This document shows, piece by piece, positions 9,485 through 19,017 of a stretch of DNA of 64,000 nt (the stretch's first letter is position 1; every line of letters starts with the position of its first letter). The stretch is from Eutrophocola sp964601805 (GTDB lineage: Bacteria > Pseudomonadota > Gammaproteobacteria > Pseudomonadales > Pseudohongiellaceae), in contig CAZROW010000002.1 in NCBI GenBank assembly GCA_964601805.1, forward strand, positions 21,072-85,071, in the 5' to 3' direction. Made by a program: the position numbers and the translations under genes. The notes under the pieces are model-generated. The model had not been told where the DNA came from and made no database searches. It worked only from the letters and a program-made list of their open reading frames with translations.

Positions 9485-10873
9485 TTATTCTGCGATTTCA
9501 AGCGCAGCGATTTCGTCATCAATCGTGGCACCAATCTCGATTTCGGGGTTGCTGTAGAAATCGAAGAAAACCGACATGATGATGGAACAGATAATCAGGG
9601 TCAGGATCATCACCGGCGAGCCTTTTCTGATCCACAGGCCCGGGGTGATGGCCAATTCCGGCCTGCCCTCGTCTTTGGCCAGTTTCTCGGAAATGGTGAC
9701 AATGAAGACATTGGCCGTCGAGCCCAGGTGAGAGCCGTTACCCCCCATACCGACACCGGCTGCCAGTGCCCACCACAGGGCATTGACGTTGATGCCCTGC
9801 TGCTCCAGCCCGATGATGATGGGAATCATGGCCGCAGTGAACGGGATGTTGTCGATAAAGGCGGACAGGAAGGCGGCTACCCACATCAGGATGATACAGG
9901 CAGTCAAAAGATCCTCCTGGACAAAGGGCAGGATGAACTGGCCGATATATTCCAGGAAACGGCTGTGTTCCACGCCGCCGACGATGATGAACAGCGCCAT
10001 GAAAAACATCAGCAGGGTCAGTTCGATATCGGCAAAGTGATCATCCATGTCCACATCCTTGCCGAAGAAAACCAGCAGGGTCAGGCCCATGCCGGCCACG
10101 AACCAGGCTTCCCAATGCAGCGTCCGGTGCATGATGAAGCCCACAACCATGATGGCCAGGACAATCAGCGCGACTTTCCAGGTGTAGGGATCCTTCAGTT
10201 CTTCCTGCTGGCTGAAATCCTTGATCTCGGGGACTTGTGCCAGCTCTTTCTTGAAAATGACCTTCAGGAAGAACAGTGTCGCCAGCCAGGCAACGAAAAC
10301 AATGCCGCCCATGTGGTAGAAGAAGGTGTTGAAATCGATATTGGCGGCGGAGCCGATCATCAGGTTGGGCGGGTCACCGACCAGAGTGGCGACACCACCG
10401 GTGTCTGACAGCAGTGCCGCTGCAAGCAGGTAGGGAATCGGGCTGACATTCATGGAGCGCGCAATCAGGATGATCAAGGGCCCGAAAATAACTACCGTGG
10501 TCACGTTATCCAGCAGCAGAGACAAGACGGTCACCAGGGTACCCATCATGGCCATGAGCAGGAACAGGCGTCCCTTGCTGAGGTCGGCAATCTTGTAAGC
10601 CAGCATCTGGAAGCCGCCGGTGGGTATCATGATGGCCACCACGGTCATCATGGCACCAAGCAGGAATATCACGTTCCAGTCGATCGACTCGATGGCGAGT
10701 TCGGGGCTGTAAAATCCAAAGTACTGACCTGCCAGGACCATGGCACCAGCACCACCTAAAGCGAATTTGGCACGGTGAAAACCATGCACCCCCTCTGTAA
10801 AAATACCAATAAAGGTTATGACCAGAATAATCCCGGACACCATCATGGGGGTATCCATTGTCAGCACTTCCAT
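9485..10873 (-). CDS. ArsB/NhaD-type ion transporter (SLC13-like permease)
   Basis: Polytopic inner-membrane secondary transporter of 462 aa with about 11-12 hydrophobic helices. The two-fold family signature is present: SLLLDNVTTVVIFGPL (about residue 120) and SAFIDNIPFTAAMIP (about 345). Each carries the buried Asp-Asn pair on a broken helix, followed by GDPPNLMIG and GSHLGSTANV. These motifs define the ArsB/NhaD/P-protein branch of the ion transporter superfamily. Substrate (sodium/proton exchange or an anion) cannot be chosen, and the sequence does not look like classical NhaD. The ATG at 10873 is preceded by AAGGA at a good distance. A terminator hairpin follows, so it is likely a single-gene unit. 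Confidence 0.85.
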   Translation of the reverse strand: MEVLTMDTPMMVSGIILVITFIGIFTEGVHGFHRAKFALGGAGAMVLAGQYFGFYSPELAIESIDWNVIFLLGAMMTVVAIMIPTGGFQMLAYKIADLSKGRLFLLMAMMGTLVTVLSLLLDNVTTVVIFGPLIILIARSMNVSPIPYLLAAALLSDTGGVATLVGDPPNLMIGSAANIDFNTFFYHMGGIVFVAWLATLFFLKVIFKKELAQVPEIKDFSQQEELKDPYTWKVALIVLAIMVVGFIMHRTLHWEAWFVAGMGLTLLVFFGKDVDMDDHFADIELTLLMFFMALFIIVGGVEHSRFLEYIGQFILPFVQEDLLTACIILMWVAAFLSAFIDNIPFTAAMIPIIIGLEQQGINVNALWWALAAGVGMGGNGSHLGSTANVFIVTISEKLAKDEGRPELAITPGLWIRKGSPVMILTLIICSIIMSVFFDFYSNPEIEIGATIDDEIAALEIAE

Positions 10874-10978
10874 AGGGATTCCTTAGTTTTTTAACGTTTT
10901 GAATTTAAAGATATATTTAAAAAACAGCTGGATGATTATATGCACCGCATTACGGTACTTCAAGAAATTCGCCCGTGT

Positions 10979-11692
10979 TTACTGCGGGTTCTTGAGCCAT
11001 AAGCAGCCGTTTTCCGCGGCTTTATCGATCTCCTGGAGGCGGGCTTCATGGACTGCCAGTTCCTCGTCAGTGGCACGGATGATCTTCAGGGGTTTGCGGT
11101 CTGCTGACAATTTCCGGATGCCGGTTTCTTCCTGCTGGTTGCCTCCCTCCTCGTAACCCAGGGACAGGCTGGACTGGCCGCCGGTCATCATCAGGTAGAC
11201 ATCCGCCAGGATCTCCGCATCCAGCAAGGCGCCATGAAGCTCACGTTGCGTGTTGTCCACCATGTAGCGCTTGCACAGGGCATCCAGGTTGTTTTTCTGC
11301 CCGGGATGCTTCTTGCGGGCCATGACCAGTGAATCCAGCACCGAGCAGTAGTCCGCCATGGACTTGTAGTCCTGTTTCAAAGCCGCCAGTTCATGGTCCA
11401 GGAAGCCGATATCAAAGGGGGCATTGTGAATAATGAGTTCCGCGCCCTCCACGAAGTCAATGAAACTGCGGGCGATGTCATTGAACAGGGGTTTGTCGGC
11501 CAGAAACTCGTTGGTGATGCCATGCACCTCCAGGGCCGCAGCCTCGACCTCACGCTGGGGATTGATGTAGACATGCAGGTGATTGCCGGTAAGACGGCGA
11601 TTGACCATCTCGACACAGCCAATTTCGATAATCTTGTGGCCCTGGGCCGGATCCAGCCCGGTGGTTTCCGTATCAAGAACGATCTGACGCAT
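10979..11692 (-). CDS. dnaQ: DNA polymerase III epsilon subunit (3'-5' proofreading exonuclease)
   Basis: Proofreading nuclease of the replicative polymerase, 237 aa. It has the DEDDh exonuclease motifs: LDTETTGLDP (Asp7, Glu9), HNAPFDIGFLD (ExoII) and HGALLDAEILADVY (ExoIII with its His and Asp). The C-terminal tail past about residue 185 is the tether that binds the alpha subunit. rnhA lies 26 bases upstream on the same strand. In E. coli dnaQ and rnhA are divergent neighbours; here they are co-directional, which suggests one transcript with the methyltransferase gene. Confidence 0.96.
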   Translation of the reverse strand: MRQIVLDTETTGLDPAQGHKIIEIGCVEMVNRRLTGNHLHVYINPQREVEAAALEVHGITNEFLADKPLFNDIARSFIDFVEGAELIIHNAPFDIGFLDHELAALKQDYKSMADYCSVLDSLVMARKKHPGQKNNLDALCKRYMVDNTQRELHGALLDAEILADVYLMMTGGQSSLSLGYEEGGNQQEETGIRKLSADRKPLKIIRATDEELAVHEARLQEIDKAAENGCLWLKNPQ

Positions 11693-11718
11693 AGTTGTCT
11701 CTCCTGCTCTACCTGCCG

Positions 11719-12156
11719 TTACAACTCATCAATACCGCGGTTGGCCAACTGGTCCGCCAGTTCGTTTTCCGGGTGCCCACTGTGGCCCTTGACCCACTCC
11801 CACTGTATATCAAAGTTCTGTACCAGGGCATCCAGTTGCTGCCACAGTTCCGCATTGACGACCGGTTTCTTGCTGGCCGTGCGCCAGCCTTTGCGTTTCC
11901 AGCCTTCGATCCACTCGGTCATGCCCTGCAAGACGTACTTGGAATCCGTGACAATCAATACAGGCCACTTGTTGCCTTTCAGGCATTCCAGGGCTTTGAT
12001 GACAGCCGTGAGTTCCATGCGGTTGTTGGTGGTTTCCGCTTCCCCGCCATAGAGAGTCTTTTCCTTGTCACCGAAACGCAGCAATGCGCCCCAGCCACCG
12101 GGTCCCGGATTACCGCGACAAGCGCCGTCTGTATAGATTTCTACCTGCTCTGACAT
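11719..12156 (-). CDS. rnhA: Ribonuclease HI
   Basis: Cleaves the RNA strand of RNA-DNA hybrids, 145 aa. The start is set at 12156 (MSEQVEIYTDGACRGNPGPG), the standard N-terminus; a longer reading would run into the preceding gene. Metal-binding acidic residues are Asp10, Glu48 (in NNRMELTA) and Asp71 (in VTDSKYV). The WVKGHSGHPENELAD segment supplies the catalytic His and the last Asp. The handle region around KRKGWRTASKKPV is basic, as in E. coli RNase HI. It begins 10 bases after the methyltransferase stop codon. Confidence 0.96.
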   Translation of the reverse strand: MSEQVEIYTDGACRGNPGPGGWGALLRFGDKEKTLYGGEAETTNNRMELTAVIKALECLKGNKWPVLIVTDSKYVLQGMTEWIEGWKRKGWRTASKKPVVNAELWQQLDALVQNFDIQWEWVKGHSGHPENELADQLANRGIDEL

Positions 12157-12166
12157 ACTGCGGGGA

Positions 12167-13024
12167 TCACTTCTCTTCGTTACTGGCGGCCATGTCCCTG
12201 GATACTCGGCTGACGTTTTCGGCAATGGGCATGCCCACGTGGGCGCTGGCAAATTCCCGCCACGAGGTCTGGATCGGGGTCAGGGGCAGCACCTGCTTGC
12301 GCGCACAGATCATGTACACACCGCCGGTTGGCCAGTTCAGGCGCGAGGCCAGATTGTCCATGATGCCCGAGTAGCGAATCACACCGGGAGAGTTGATCGG
12401 CAGGCAATAGCCCCCGAAACGTACCTGCTCTACCTGGAAGTCGAGTAACTTGAGCCAGTCTGTCAGTCTCAGGGTGCTCAACAGCTTGCCCTGCCAGGGC
12501 GATTTCTTGCGACCGGGAAAACGGGTGCGGATGCCCCAGCTACTGATGGGATTGAAGCCGATGATGACAATGTGGCCACCGGCAATAAGGACGCGCGAGA
12601 CTTCCCTGAGCAACTGGTGCTGGGCAGCGGTGTAATCCAGCGCATGGTGCAGCAGTACCAGGTCAACGGACTCACTGGACAGCGGAATGGCATCGCCCCT
12701 GGCGAGAATCTCGGGAGCCTGGTTGATCTCATCCTCTTCATAGTGAGCAGCCTGGGTGATGGCAAACTTGTGTCCGATGGGGCTGCTCTCGTACATCGGC
12801 AAATCCGCACAACCAATCTGCAGCAGGTGATAACCAAAGCGCCTGGGAAGGGTTTTTTCCAGCAGTTGTTGTTCGCTTTGCAACAGACGCTCACCCAGGG
12901 GAGTGCGATACCAGTGATTCATGGACTGGTAGAAACCCGGTGTATCGAGGTTGTCCCTGTGTGTTTGTCGGAACATGGTTTGCCTGGAAAATCCCCTGGT
13001 GGCTGTTTCAGGATCAATGGTCAC
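12167..13024 (-). CDS. Class I SAM-dependent methyltransferase, YafS-like
   Basis: A 285-aa protein. Its middle carries a methyltransferase core: LLQIGCADLP (motif I, degenerate glycine loop), SESVDLVLLHHALDY (motif IV), and LREVSRVLIAGGHIVIIGFNP (motifs V-VI). Position between gloB (divergent) and rnhA/dnaQ matches E. coli yafS. The substrate is unknown. The start is uncertain: the longest reading begins with GTG at 13024, and the ATGs at 12976 and 12922 are alternatives. Conserved sequence seems to begin around MNHWYRTPLGERLLQSE (12922), so the first 34 residues may not be translated. Confidence 0.85.
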   Translation of the reverse strand: MTIDPETATRGFSRQTMFRQTHRDNLDTPGFYQSMNHWYRTPLGERLLQSEQQLLEKTLPRRFGYHLLQIGCADLPMYESSPIGHKFAITQAAHYEEDEINQAPEILARGDAIPLSSESVDLVLLHHALDYTAAQHQLLREVSRVLIAGGHIVIIGFNPISSWGIRTRFPGRKKSPWQGKLLSTLRLTDWLKLLDFQVEQVRFGGYCLPINSPGVIRYSGIMDNLASRLNWPTGGVYMICARKQVLPLTPIQTSWREFASAHVGMPIAENVSRVSRDMAASNEEK

Positions 13025-13132
13025 GGCATGATGCCTGAGATTTCGGTATCATACCGGAGACACAGGGTTCTTGCGACAAGGACCCGATTTTTAAGACAGT
13101 TTCAAGACCGCAAAGCCCGGCAGGAGAAAACC

Positions 13133-13915
13133 ATGTTTGACGTCAAACCGATACCCGCATTCCAGGACAATTACCTGTGGCTGTTTCGAGATGACGGTTC
13201 CCGTGAATGCGGCATTGTTGATCCCGGCGATGCCGGGCCTGTACTGGATTACCTGCAGGCAAATGACCTGGTACTGTCGGTGATATTCATCACTCACCAC
13301 CATGCTGATCACACGGGCGGTATTGCCCGGCTACTGGAAGCATTCGATGTGCCGGTTTACGGGCCGGACTCACCCCGAATTCCTGCTGTCACGCACACCC
13401 TGTCAGAAGGCAGTGAAGTGAGCGTCTTTGGCCGTTCATTCCGCATCCTGGAAATACCCGGACATACACTGGACCACATTGCCTATTTCTCAGCTGGCGA
13501 AAAGGACCAGGCGCCCGTGCTTTTCTGTGGAGACACCCTGTTTGCCGGCGGCTGTGGTCGCGTATTTGAAGGCACGCACAGCATGATGCACCAGTCCCTG
13601 CAAAAACTGGCGGTGTTACCGGCCAACTGCCAGGTCTATTGTGCCCATGAGTACACCCTGTCCAACCTGAAATTTGCCCGGGCAGTCACCCCCGACAGCC
13701 AGTCACTGGCCAGTCGCCTGGAAAAGGAAAATGCCTTGCGCCAGCAGGATATTCCGACGGTACCCACTACCCTGGAAGTTGAACTGGCAACCAACCCCTT
13801 TTTACGCTGCAGTGAAGATGACGTGATTGCAGCGGCCCGCTCTCATAGCGGCCAGTCAGTGGCTGCACCCGATGAAGTCTTTGGCGTCATCAGGGACTGG
13901 AAGGATTCATTCTGA
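13133..13915 (+). CDS. gloB: Hydroxyacylglutathione hydrolase (glyoxalase II)
   Basis: Second enzyme of the glyoxalase pathway, converting S-D-lactoylglutathione to D-lactate and glutathione. It has 260 aa and a metallo-beta-lactamase fold. The dinuclear metal site is visible as THHHADHTGG (about residue 53), GHTLDHIAYF (His about 110), the bridging Asp in CGDTLFAGGCGRVFEGT, and YCAHEYTLSN. The last third is the glyoxalase II substrate-binding helical domain. The start ATG at 13133 follows CAGGAG at a good distance; upstream in-frame extension runs through the divergent methyltransferase gene and is rejected. The last 9 bases overlap the convergent ABC ATPase gene. Confidence 0.95.
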   Translation: MFDVKPIPAFQDNYLWLFRDDGSRECGIVDPGDAGPVLDYLQANDLVLSVIFITHHHADHTGGIARLLEAFDVPVYGPDSPRIPAVTHTLSEGSEVSVFGRSFRILEIPGHTLDHIAYFSAGEKDQAPVLFCGDTLFAGGCGRVFEGTHSMMHQSLQKLAVLPANCQVYCAHEYTLSNLKFARAVTPDSQSLASRLEKENALRQQDIPTVPTTLEVELATNPFLRCSEDDVIAAARSHSGQSVAAPDEVFGVIRDWKDSF

Positions 13916-15538
13916 CTGAGTGGAGTGCCCTGCAGCACGCTCATTAGCGTCTGCAAAAAGGGTTTTGCCGGGAATGGCGTTAAGCAGGGTTTGCGTGTAC
14001 TCCTGGGTCGGGGCATCAAAGACCTGCTGCACCGAACCGCTTTCCACCAGCCTGCCCTCTTTCATCACCACGATACGGTCTGACAGGTAGCGAACTACCC
14101 CCAGGTCATGCGAGATGAACAGCATGGTGAGATTGAAACGATCCACCAGTGCCAGGAGCAAATCAAGGATCTGGGCCTGAATGGTGACATCCAGTGCCGA
14201 GACAGGTTCATCGGCAACGATCAGTGCCGGCTTGGTCGCAATAGCGCGGCCGATGGCAATACGCTGGCGTTGCCCGCCGGAAAATTCATGGGGATATCGC
14301 AGTACACTTTCCCGGGTCAGCCCGACGGAATCCATGAGTGCATAGACTTTCTGGTCAAGATTCTTGCGGTTACAGATTTTATGCAGCAGCAGCGGTTCTG
14401 CCAGGGTATCGTAAACCGTCATGCGCGGGTTCAGGCTGGCATAGGGATCCTGGAAAATCATCTGCATCTGGCGGCGCAGGGGTTTCAGGCGGCTGTGGGA
14501 ATAATGGCTGATATCTTCGCCATTGACGATTACAGCCCCCTGTACCGGCTCCAGGAGGCGCAGGATGGTGCGCCCCAGGGTGGACTTGCCTGAACCAGAC
14601 TCGCCAACCAGGCCAAGAATTTCATGGCGTTTGATATCCAGGCTCACCTGGTCGACAGCCCTGACCACCTCGCCTTTTTTGCTGCCGGCAAATTCCACTA
14701 CGATATCCTGCAAACTGACCATCACTTCGCTACTGGTGGATGAGTCTGCTTTCTGGCTGGTAGGTACTGCGTCGAGCAGTTTGCGGGTATAGGGATGACT
14801 GGCATGCCTGAAAATGGCGTCATGGTCCCCCTTCTCGACAAACACACCGTTTTGCATCACCGCGATTTCATCAGCAATATCAGACACCACGCTGAGATCA
14901 TGACTGATAAAAATCACGCCGATATTACGACGCTCCTGCAGTTCCTTGAGCAACTTCAATATCTGGGCCTGGACAGTGACATCCAGTGCCGTGGTGGGCT
15001 CATCCGCAATGATGATGTCCGGTTCAGTGACAAGGGCCATGGCGATAACGACACGCTGGCGCATGCCGCCGGAAAATTCAAAAGGCCACGCGTTCATGCG
15101 TTGTGCTGCATCCCGGATACCGACCTCTTCCAGAATCTCGATGCCCTTTTTCCAGGCCTCCTGTTTGCTCATGCCAAAATGCAGGCGCAGGGGTTCAATC
15201 AACTGGTCGCCTATTTTCAGGAAGGGATTCAGGGTCGTCATGGGGTCCTGAAAAATAATGGAGATGCCCTTGCCCCTGACCTTGCGTAACTGGCTCTCGG
15301 ACAGGGTCAACAGGTCCTGGTCATGGAACATCACCTGCCCTGATTCAATCCTGCCTGGTGGCATCGGGACCAGGCCAAGCATGCTGTAACAGGCAACGGA
15401 TTTACCGGATCCGGACTCACCGATAATGGCAAAGGTCTTACCGACTTCCACATCAAAGCTGATACCGTTGACGGCCTCCACCAGGCCATTGCGGGTATGG
15501 AAGTGTACGGAGAGATCCTTGACTTCTAACAGTGGCAT
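13907..15538 (-). CDS. Oligopeptide ABC transporter, fused dual ATPase (OppD-OppF type)
   Basis: Cytoplasmic energy-coupling subunit with two complete ABC domains in one chain of 543 aa. The first (residues 1-255) has Walker A GESGSGKSV, signature FSGGMRQRV and Walker B IIIADEPTTALD. The second (about 275-543) has GESGSGKSTLG, FSGGQRQRIAIGRA and LIVADEPVSALD, with the oligopeptide-type C-terminal extension after each. Most Opp/Dpp systems use two separate ATPases; fused ones occur, for example YejF. The start at 15538 (MPLLEVKDLSVHF) lies 7 bases after the OppC-type stop; the longer frame would overlap that gene. Last gene of a four-gene leftward operon. Confidence 0.93.
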   Translation of the reverse strand: MPLLEVKDLSVHFHTRNGLVEAVNGISFDVEVGKTFAIIGESGSGKSVACYSMLGLVPMPPGRIESGQVMFHDQDLLTLSESQLRKVRGKGISIIFQDPMTTLNPFLKIGDQLIEPLRLHFGMSKQEAWKKGIEILEEVGIRDAAQRMNAWPFEFSGGMRQRVVIAMALVTEPDIIIADEPTTALDVTVQAQILKLLKELQERRNIGVIFISHDLSVVSDIADEIAVMQNGVFVEKGDHDAIFRHASHPYTRKLLDAVPTSQKADSSTSSEVMVSLQDIVVEFAGSKKGEVVRAVDQVSLDIKRHEILGLVGESGSGKSTLGRTILRLLEPVQGAVIVNGEDISHYSHSRLKPLRRQMQMIFQDPYASLNPRMTVYDTLAEPLLLHKICNRKNLDQKVYALMDSVGLTRESVLRYPHEFSGGQRQRIAIGRAIATKPALIVADEPVSALDVTIQAQILDLLLALVDRFNLTMLFISHDLGVVRYLSDRIVVMKEGRLVESGSVQQVFDAPTQEYTQTLLNAIPGKTLFADANERAAGHSTQSE

Positions 15539-15545
15539 AGGCGCT

Positions 15546-16433
15546 TCAATCCCTCGATGCTTTGGGGTCAAGGGCATCACGCAAGCCATCCCCGAAAAAG
15601 TTCAGGGCAAACAGGGTGATGGTCAATGCGAGGCCGGGGAAAATCAGGAGCCAGGGATACTCTTCCATGGTCTCGACACCATAGGAGATCAACACCCCCC
15701 AGGATGACTGGGGCGGCTGGATACCCAGCCCCAGGAAGCTCAGGAAAGCCTCCAGCAGCATGACATTGGGAATGGTGAGCGTGGTATAGACAATGACCGG
15801 TCCCAGGGCATTGGGAATCAGGTGCCGGGCAATAATGGCAAAGGGAGACAGTCCCAGGGACATGGCCGCTTCCACATATTCCTGCTGACGCAGGCTCTGG
15901 ACCTGTCCCCTGACGATGCGCGCCATGACCAGCCATTCCACGGCACCAATGGCCAGGAACAGCAGCAACAGGTTACGTCCGAACACCACCATCAGGAGAA
16001 TGATGAAGATCATGTAGGGCAAGGCATAAAAAATATCGACCAGGCGCATCATCACCGAATCCACCCTGCCCCCGGCATAACCGGCAATGGCACCGTAGGT
16101 AATGCCGATCACAAGGGCCACGAATGTGGCTATAAACCCGACCAGCAGGGAAATACGGCCACCATAGAGAATCCGCGTCAGCATGTCCCTGCCAAAAGTA
16201 TCGGTGCCCAGCCAGTGCTCCGTGTTCGGTGGCACAGCCCCCAGGCGCAGGTTCTGTTCCTCGTAACCGTAGGGTGCTATCCAGGGCGTGAGCAGACAAA
16301 TCACGATCAGTACCAGCAGGTAGCACAGCCCGAACATGGCCAGGCGGTTTTTGCGCAGGCGATGAAAGGCATCCTGCCAGAGGGAAGTTCCCTTTGGCAT
16401 GGCCTGTATGGTGTTGGCAGTCTCGGTCGTCAT
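15546..16433 (-). CDS. Oligopeptide ABC transporter permease (OppC/DppC type)
   Basis: Inner-membrane channel subunit of 295 aa. It has an N-terminal helix (about 33-53), the OppC-type periplasmic NTEHWLGTDTFGRDMLTR segment, and five more helices. The EAA loop that contacts the ATPase is seen as YVEAAMSLGLSPFAIIARHLIPNA, around residue 195. The GxDxxGRD motif is diagnostic of the OppC branch. It starts 5 bases after the OppB-type gene, and the ATPase gene follows after 7 bases, so the genes are translationally close. Substrate is set by the binding protein, probably oligopeptides. Confidence 0.93.
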   Translation of the reverse strand: MTTETANTIQAMPKGTSLWQDAFHRLRKNRLAMFGLCYLLVLIVICLLTPWIAPYGYEEQNLRLGAVPPNTEHWLGTDTFGRDMLTRILYGGRISLLVGFIATFVALVIGITYGAIAGYAGGRVDSVMMRLVDIFYALPYMIFIILLMVVFGRNLLLLFLAIGAVEWLVMARIVRGQVQSLRQQEYVEAAMSLGLSPFAIIARHLIPNALGPVIVYTTLTIPNVMLLEAFLSFLGLGIQPPQSSWGVLISYGVETMEEYPWLLIFPGLALTITLFALNFFGDGLRDALDPKASRD

Positions 16434-16438
16434 TGCTG

Positions 16439-17368
16439 TTAATTCTTGAATTGGTAACGCAGTCTCGGGTTCATCCAGGCCGCGACGATATCGGACAGCA
16501 GGTTGAACAGCACGATCAGCGTGGAAAGAAAAACTGTTGTCCCCAGGATCATCGTGTAATCACGATTGAAGGCAGCCTGGATATAGAAACGCCCCAGCCC
16601 GGGAATCTGGAATACGGTTTCCACCACAAAGGAGCCGCTGAGCAAGGCCGCAAAGGCCGGCCCCAGGTAACTGATTACCGGCAACAGTCCCCCGCGAAGG
16701 GCATGGCGAAATACCACGGTGGTTTCAGGCAGGCCTTTTGCCCTGGCTGTACGCAGGTAATCCTGGTTCATGACTTCCAGCATGCCGGAGCGGCTCAGCC
16801 GGGCAATATAGGCAGCATACATGGCACCCAGGGTAATGCTGGGCAGTATCTTGTCACCGGGCGTTGATCCCCAACCCGAGATGGGCATGACATCAAGCCA
16901 GATGCCAAAAATCAGTACCAGCAGTGGCCCCAGCAAGAATGACGGCATGCAGATGCCAATCATGGCCAGGCTCATCGGGACATAGTCCTGCGCCGTATTG
17001 GGTTTCAAGGAGGCAATGACCCCGGCACCACAACCGATGACCAGGGCAATCAGCAGGGCATAGAATCCGAGCTCCGCCGTGATGGGCAGGCCCTGGAATA
17101 TCAAGTCGTTGACCGAACGGCCGGGGTAGTAAAAGGAAGGCCCCATATCGCCCTGTAACAGGTCTCCCAGGTAGGACAGGTATTGTTCGTGCATGGGCAG
17201 ATCGAGCCGGTAACGGGCTTCCAGTGCAGCCCTGACCTGTTCGCTGACTGCTTTCTCTGAATCAAAAGGCCCGCCAGGGGCGGCCCTGACAAGAAAGAAC
17301 GTCACTGTGATGACGGCCAGAATAACCGGAACGGCCTGGAGAATACGAAGCCCGACAAATCGCCACAT
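16439..17368 (-). CDS. Oligopeptide ABC transporter permease (OppB/DppB type)
   Basis: Inner-membrane channel subunit of 309 aa, six predicted helices. The N-terminus FVGLRILQAVPVILAVITVTFFLVRAAPGGP shortened here is typical OppB, with the following PGGPFD motif. The EAA loop is YLRTARAKGLPETTVVFRHA at about residue 205. The C-terminal helix pair with PGLGRFYIQAAFNRDY is also standard. At about 309 aa it matches OppB (about 306 aa) better than YejB (about 364 aa), so the system looks Opp/Dpp-like in spite of its fused ATPase. The binding protein gene lies 20 bases upstream. Confidence 0.92.
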   Translation of the reverse strand: MWRFVGLRILQAVPVILAVITVTFFLVRAAPGGPFDSEKAVSEQVRAALEARYRLDLPMHEQYLSYLGDLLQGDMGPSFYYPGRSVNDLIFQGLPITAELGFYALLIALVIGCGAGVIASLKPNTAQDYVPMSLAMIGICMPSFLLGPLLVLIFGIWLDVMPISGWGSTPGDKILPSITLGAMYAAYIARLSRSGMLEVMNQDYLRTARAKGLPETTVVFRHALRGGLLPVISYLGPAFAALLSGSFVVETVFQIPGLGRFYIQAAFNRDYTMILGTTVFLSTLIVLFNLLSDIVAAWMNPRLRYQFKN

Positions 17369-17388
17369 AGGTTATGTCTACCCTGGCC

Positions 17389-19017
17389 CTAGGCGTCTGG
17401 TTCCAGGGAAATGTACTTGTAGTTGTGATATCCCATGATGTTGTCAGGCATACCCTTCACGCTGGTATCAATGAGGTGTTTGTACTGGTAGGTGAAGATG
17501 GGCAGGATCGGCATGTTTTCCAGCAGGATGGTTTCAGCTTCCTTGTACAGGGCATAGCGCTTTTCCCTGTCCAGTTCAGCCGGTGCTTCCTTGAGAATGA
17601 TCTCGTCATAACGGGCATTGGAGAACCCGGTTTTATTATTGCCGCCGTCGGTGATGTACATGTTGAGGAAGGTGTAGGGATCCACGTAGTCACCTATCCA
17701 GCCGCGACGCGCAATGTCGTAATTCATGTTGTTATGGGAATCAAGGTAGACCTTCCATTCCTGGTTGACCAGGTTGACCTGGATATTCAGTTCCTGCATC
17801 CACATCTGCTGGATCGCCACTGCAATCTTGCGGTGGTCCTCGTGCGTGTTGTACAGCAGGTCAAAGGCAGGAAAGCCTTCCCCATTCGGGTAGCCGGCCT
17901 CGGCCAGCAACTGGCGTGCCTGCTCCGGGTCATAACTGAATACACTGGGCGGGTTGTAGCCCAGGGTACCCGGGGGCACCAGGGCTGTTGAACCGGTGTA
18001 AACACCCTGGGTGACCGTCTCGGCTATCAGCGACCGGTCAACGGACATGGCCAGCGCCTTTCGGACCCTGACATCGGTCATGGGTTCACGGGTGGTGTTG
18101 ATCATGTAGAAATAGGAACCGATCCAGGGTGCGATATGGGTGACTTCGGGCTGTTCGTTCTTGTAGGTCTGGATTTTGTCCAGGGGTATCTCATTTGTGC
18201 GGTGAAGCTGGCCATCACGGAACATGCGTTCTTCAGTGACCAGGTTTTCTGTCGGGTAGAACACAACGGCATTGAGATCAACTTCATCGGCATCCCAGTA
18301 CAGCGGGCTTTTTTCCACGCGCACATGTGAATTGATTTGCCATTCAGTCAGGACGAAGGCGCCATTGGTGACAATATTGCCCTCCCTGGCCCATTGGCTC
18401 AGGCGATCATCCATGGAACCAAAACTCTCAACGGTTTGCCGGTGCACAGGAAACAAGCTGTAGTGATCCAGTAACTGCAGGAAATATGGCGTGGGCGATT
18501 CCAAGGTGACCTGTAAAGTGAGTTCGTCTATGACCTTGACGCCTACCTGGCTGAAATCGGCCATATCGCCATTGTTGTAGGCCTCGGCATTTTTGATCGG
18601 ATAATACATGTAGCTGTATTCACTACCCAGTATTGGCGACATGCCACGTTTCCAGGACCAGTGGAAATCTTCTGCCGTTACCTGGTCGCCATTACTCCAC
18701 ATGGCATTGTCACGCAGATGGAAGGTATAGGTTAATCCATCCTCACTGATGTCCCAGCTTTCTGCCACACCGGGCTCGATTTCCAGATCATAGGGATTCT
18801 TGGTGACCAGGCCCTCGAACAGGGCGCCGAGGATATGATGCTCAGGAACGCCAGTGACCACATGGGGATCAAGCCCCTGTGGCTCAGCACCATTACCAAA
18901 GTGCAAGACACCCTCCCTGTTGCCGGCCTCGACCCGGGACTCGCTGCTGCCGCCACTGCAGGCGGTGAGGAACAGGGTTATGCATATGGCAACTAGGCGA
19001 AACTGGGTGAATGTCAT
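17389..19017 (-). CDS. oppA: Oligopeptide ABC transporter, lipoprotein substrate-binding subunit
   Basis: Periplasmic peptide receptor of family 5 (SBP_bac_5), 542 aa. The N-terminus has a lipoprotein signal with lipobox LTAC|SGG, so it is probably lipid-anchored. Family signatures are NGAEPQGLDPHVVTG, the AESWDISEDGLTYTFHLRD motif (about residue 85), and VRKALAMSVDR (about 320). The ATG at 19017 is preceded by GAGAAG at a suitable distance and is preferred to the GTG 15 bases earlier. First gene of the four-gene operon. A ligand such as a murein tripeptide or dipeptide cannot be excluded. Confidence 0.93.
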   Translation of the reverse strand: MTFTQFRLVAICITLFLTACSGGSSESRVEAGNREGVLHFGNGAEPQGLDPHVVTGVPEHHILGALFEGLVTKNPYDLEIEPGVAESWDISEDGLTYTFHLRDNAMWSNGDQVTAEDFHWSWKRGMSPILGSEYSYMYYPIKNAEAYNNGDMADFSQVGVKVIDELTLQVTLESPTPYFLQLLDHYSLFPVHRQTVESFGSMDDRLSQWAREGNIVTNGAFVLTEWQINSHVRVEKSPLYWDADEVDLNAVVFYPTENLVTEERMFRDGQLHRTNEIPLDKIQTYKNEQPEVTHIAPWIGSYFYMINTTREPMTDVRVRKALAMSVDRSLIAETVTQGVYTGSTALVPPGTLGYNPPSVFSYDPEQARQLLAEAGYPNGEGFPAFDLLYNTHEDHRKIAVAIQQMWMQELNIQVNLVNQEWKVYLDSHNNMNYDIARRGWIGDYVDPYTFLNMYITDGGNNKTGFSNARYDEIILKEAPAELDREKRYALYKEAETILLENMPILPIFTYQYKHLIDTSVKGMPDNIMGYHNYKYISLEPDA

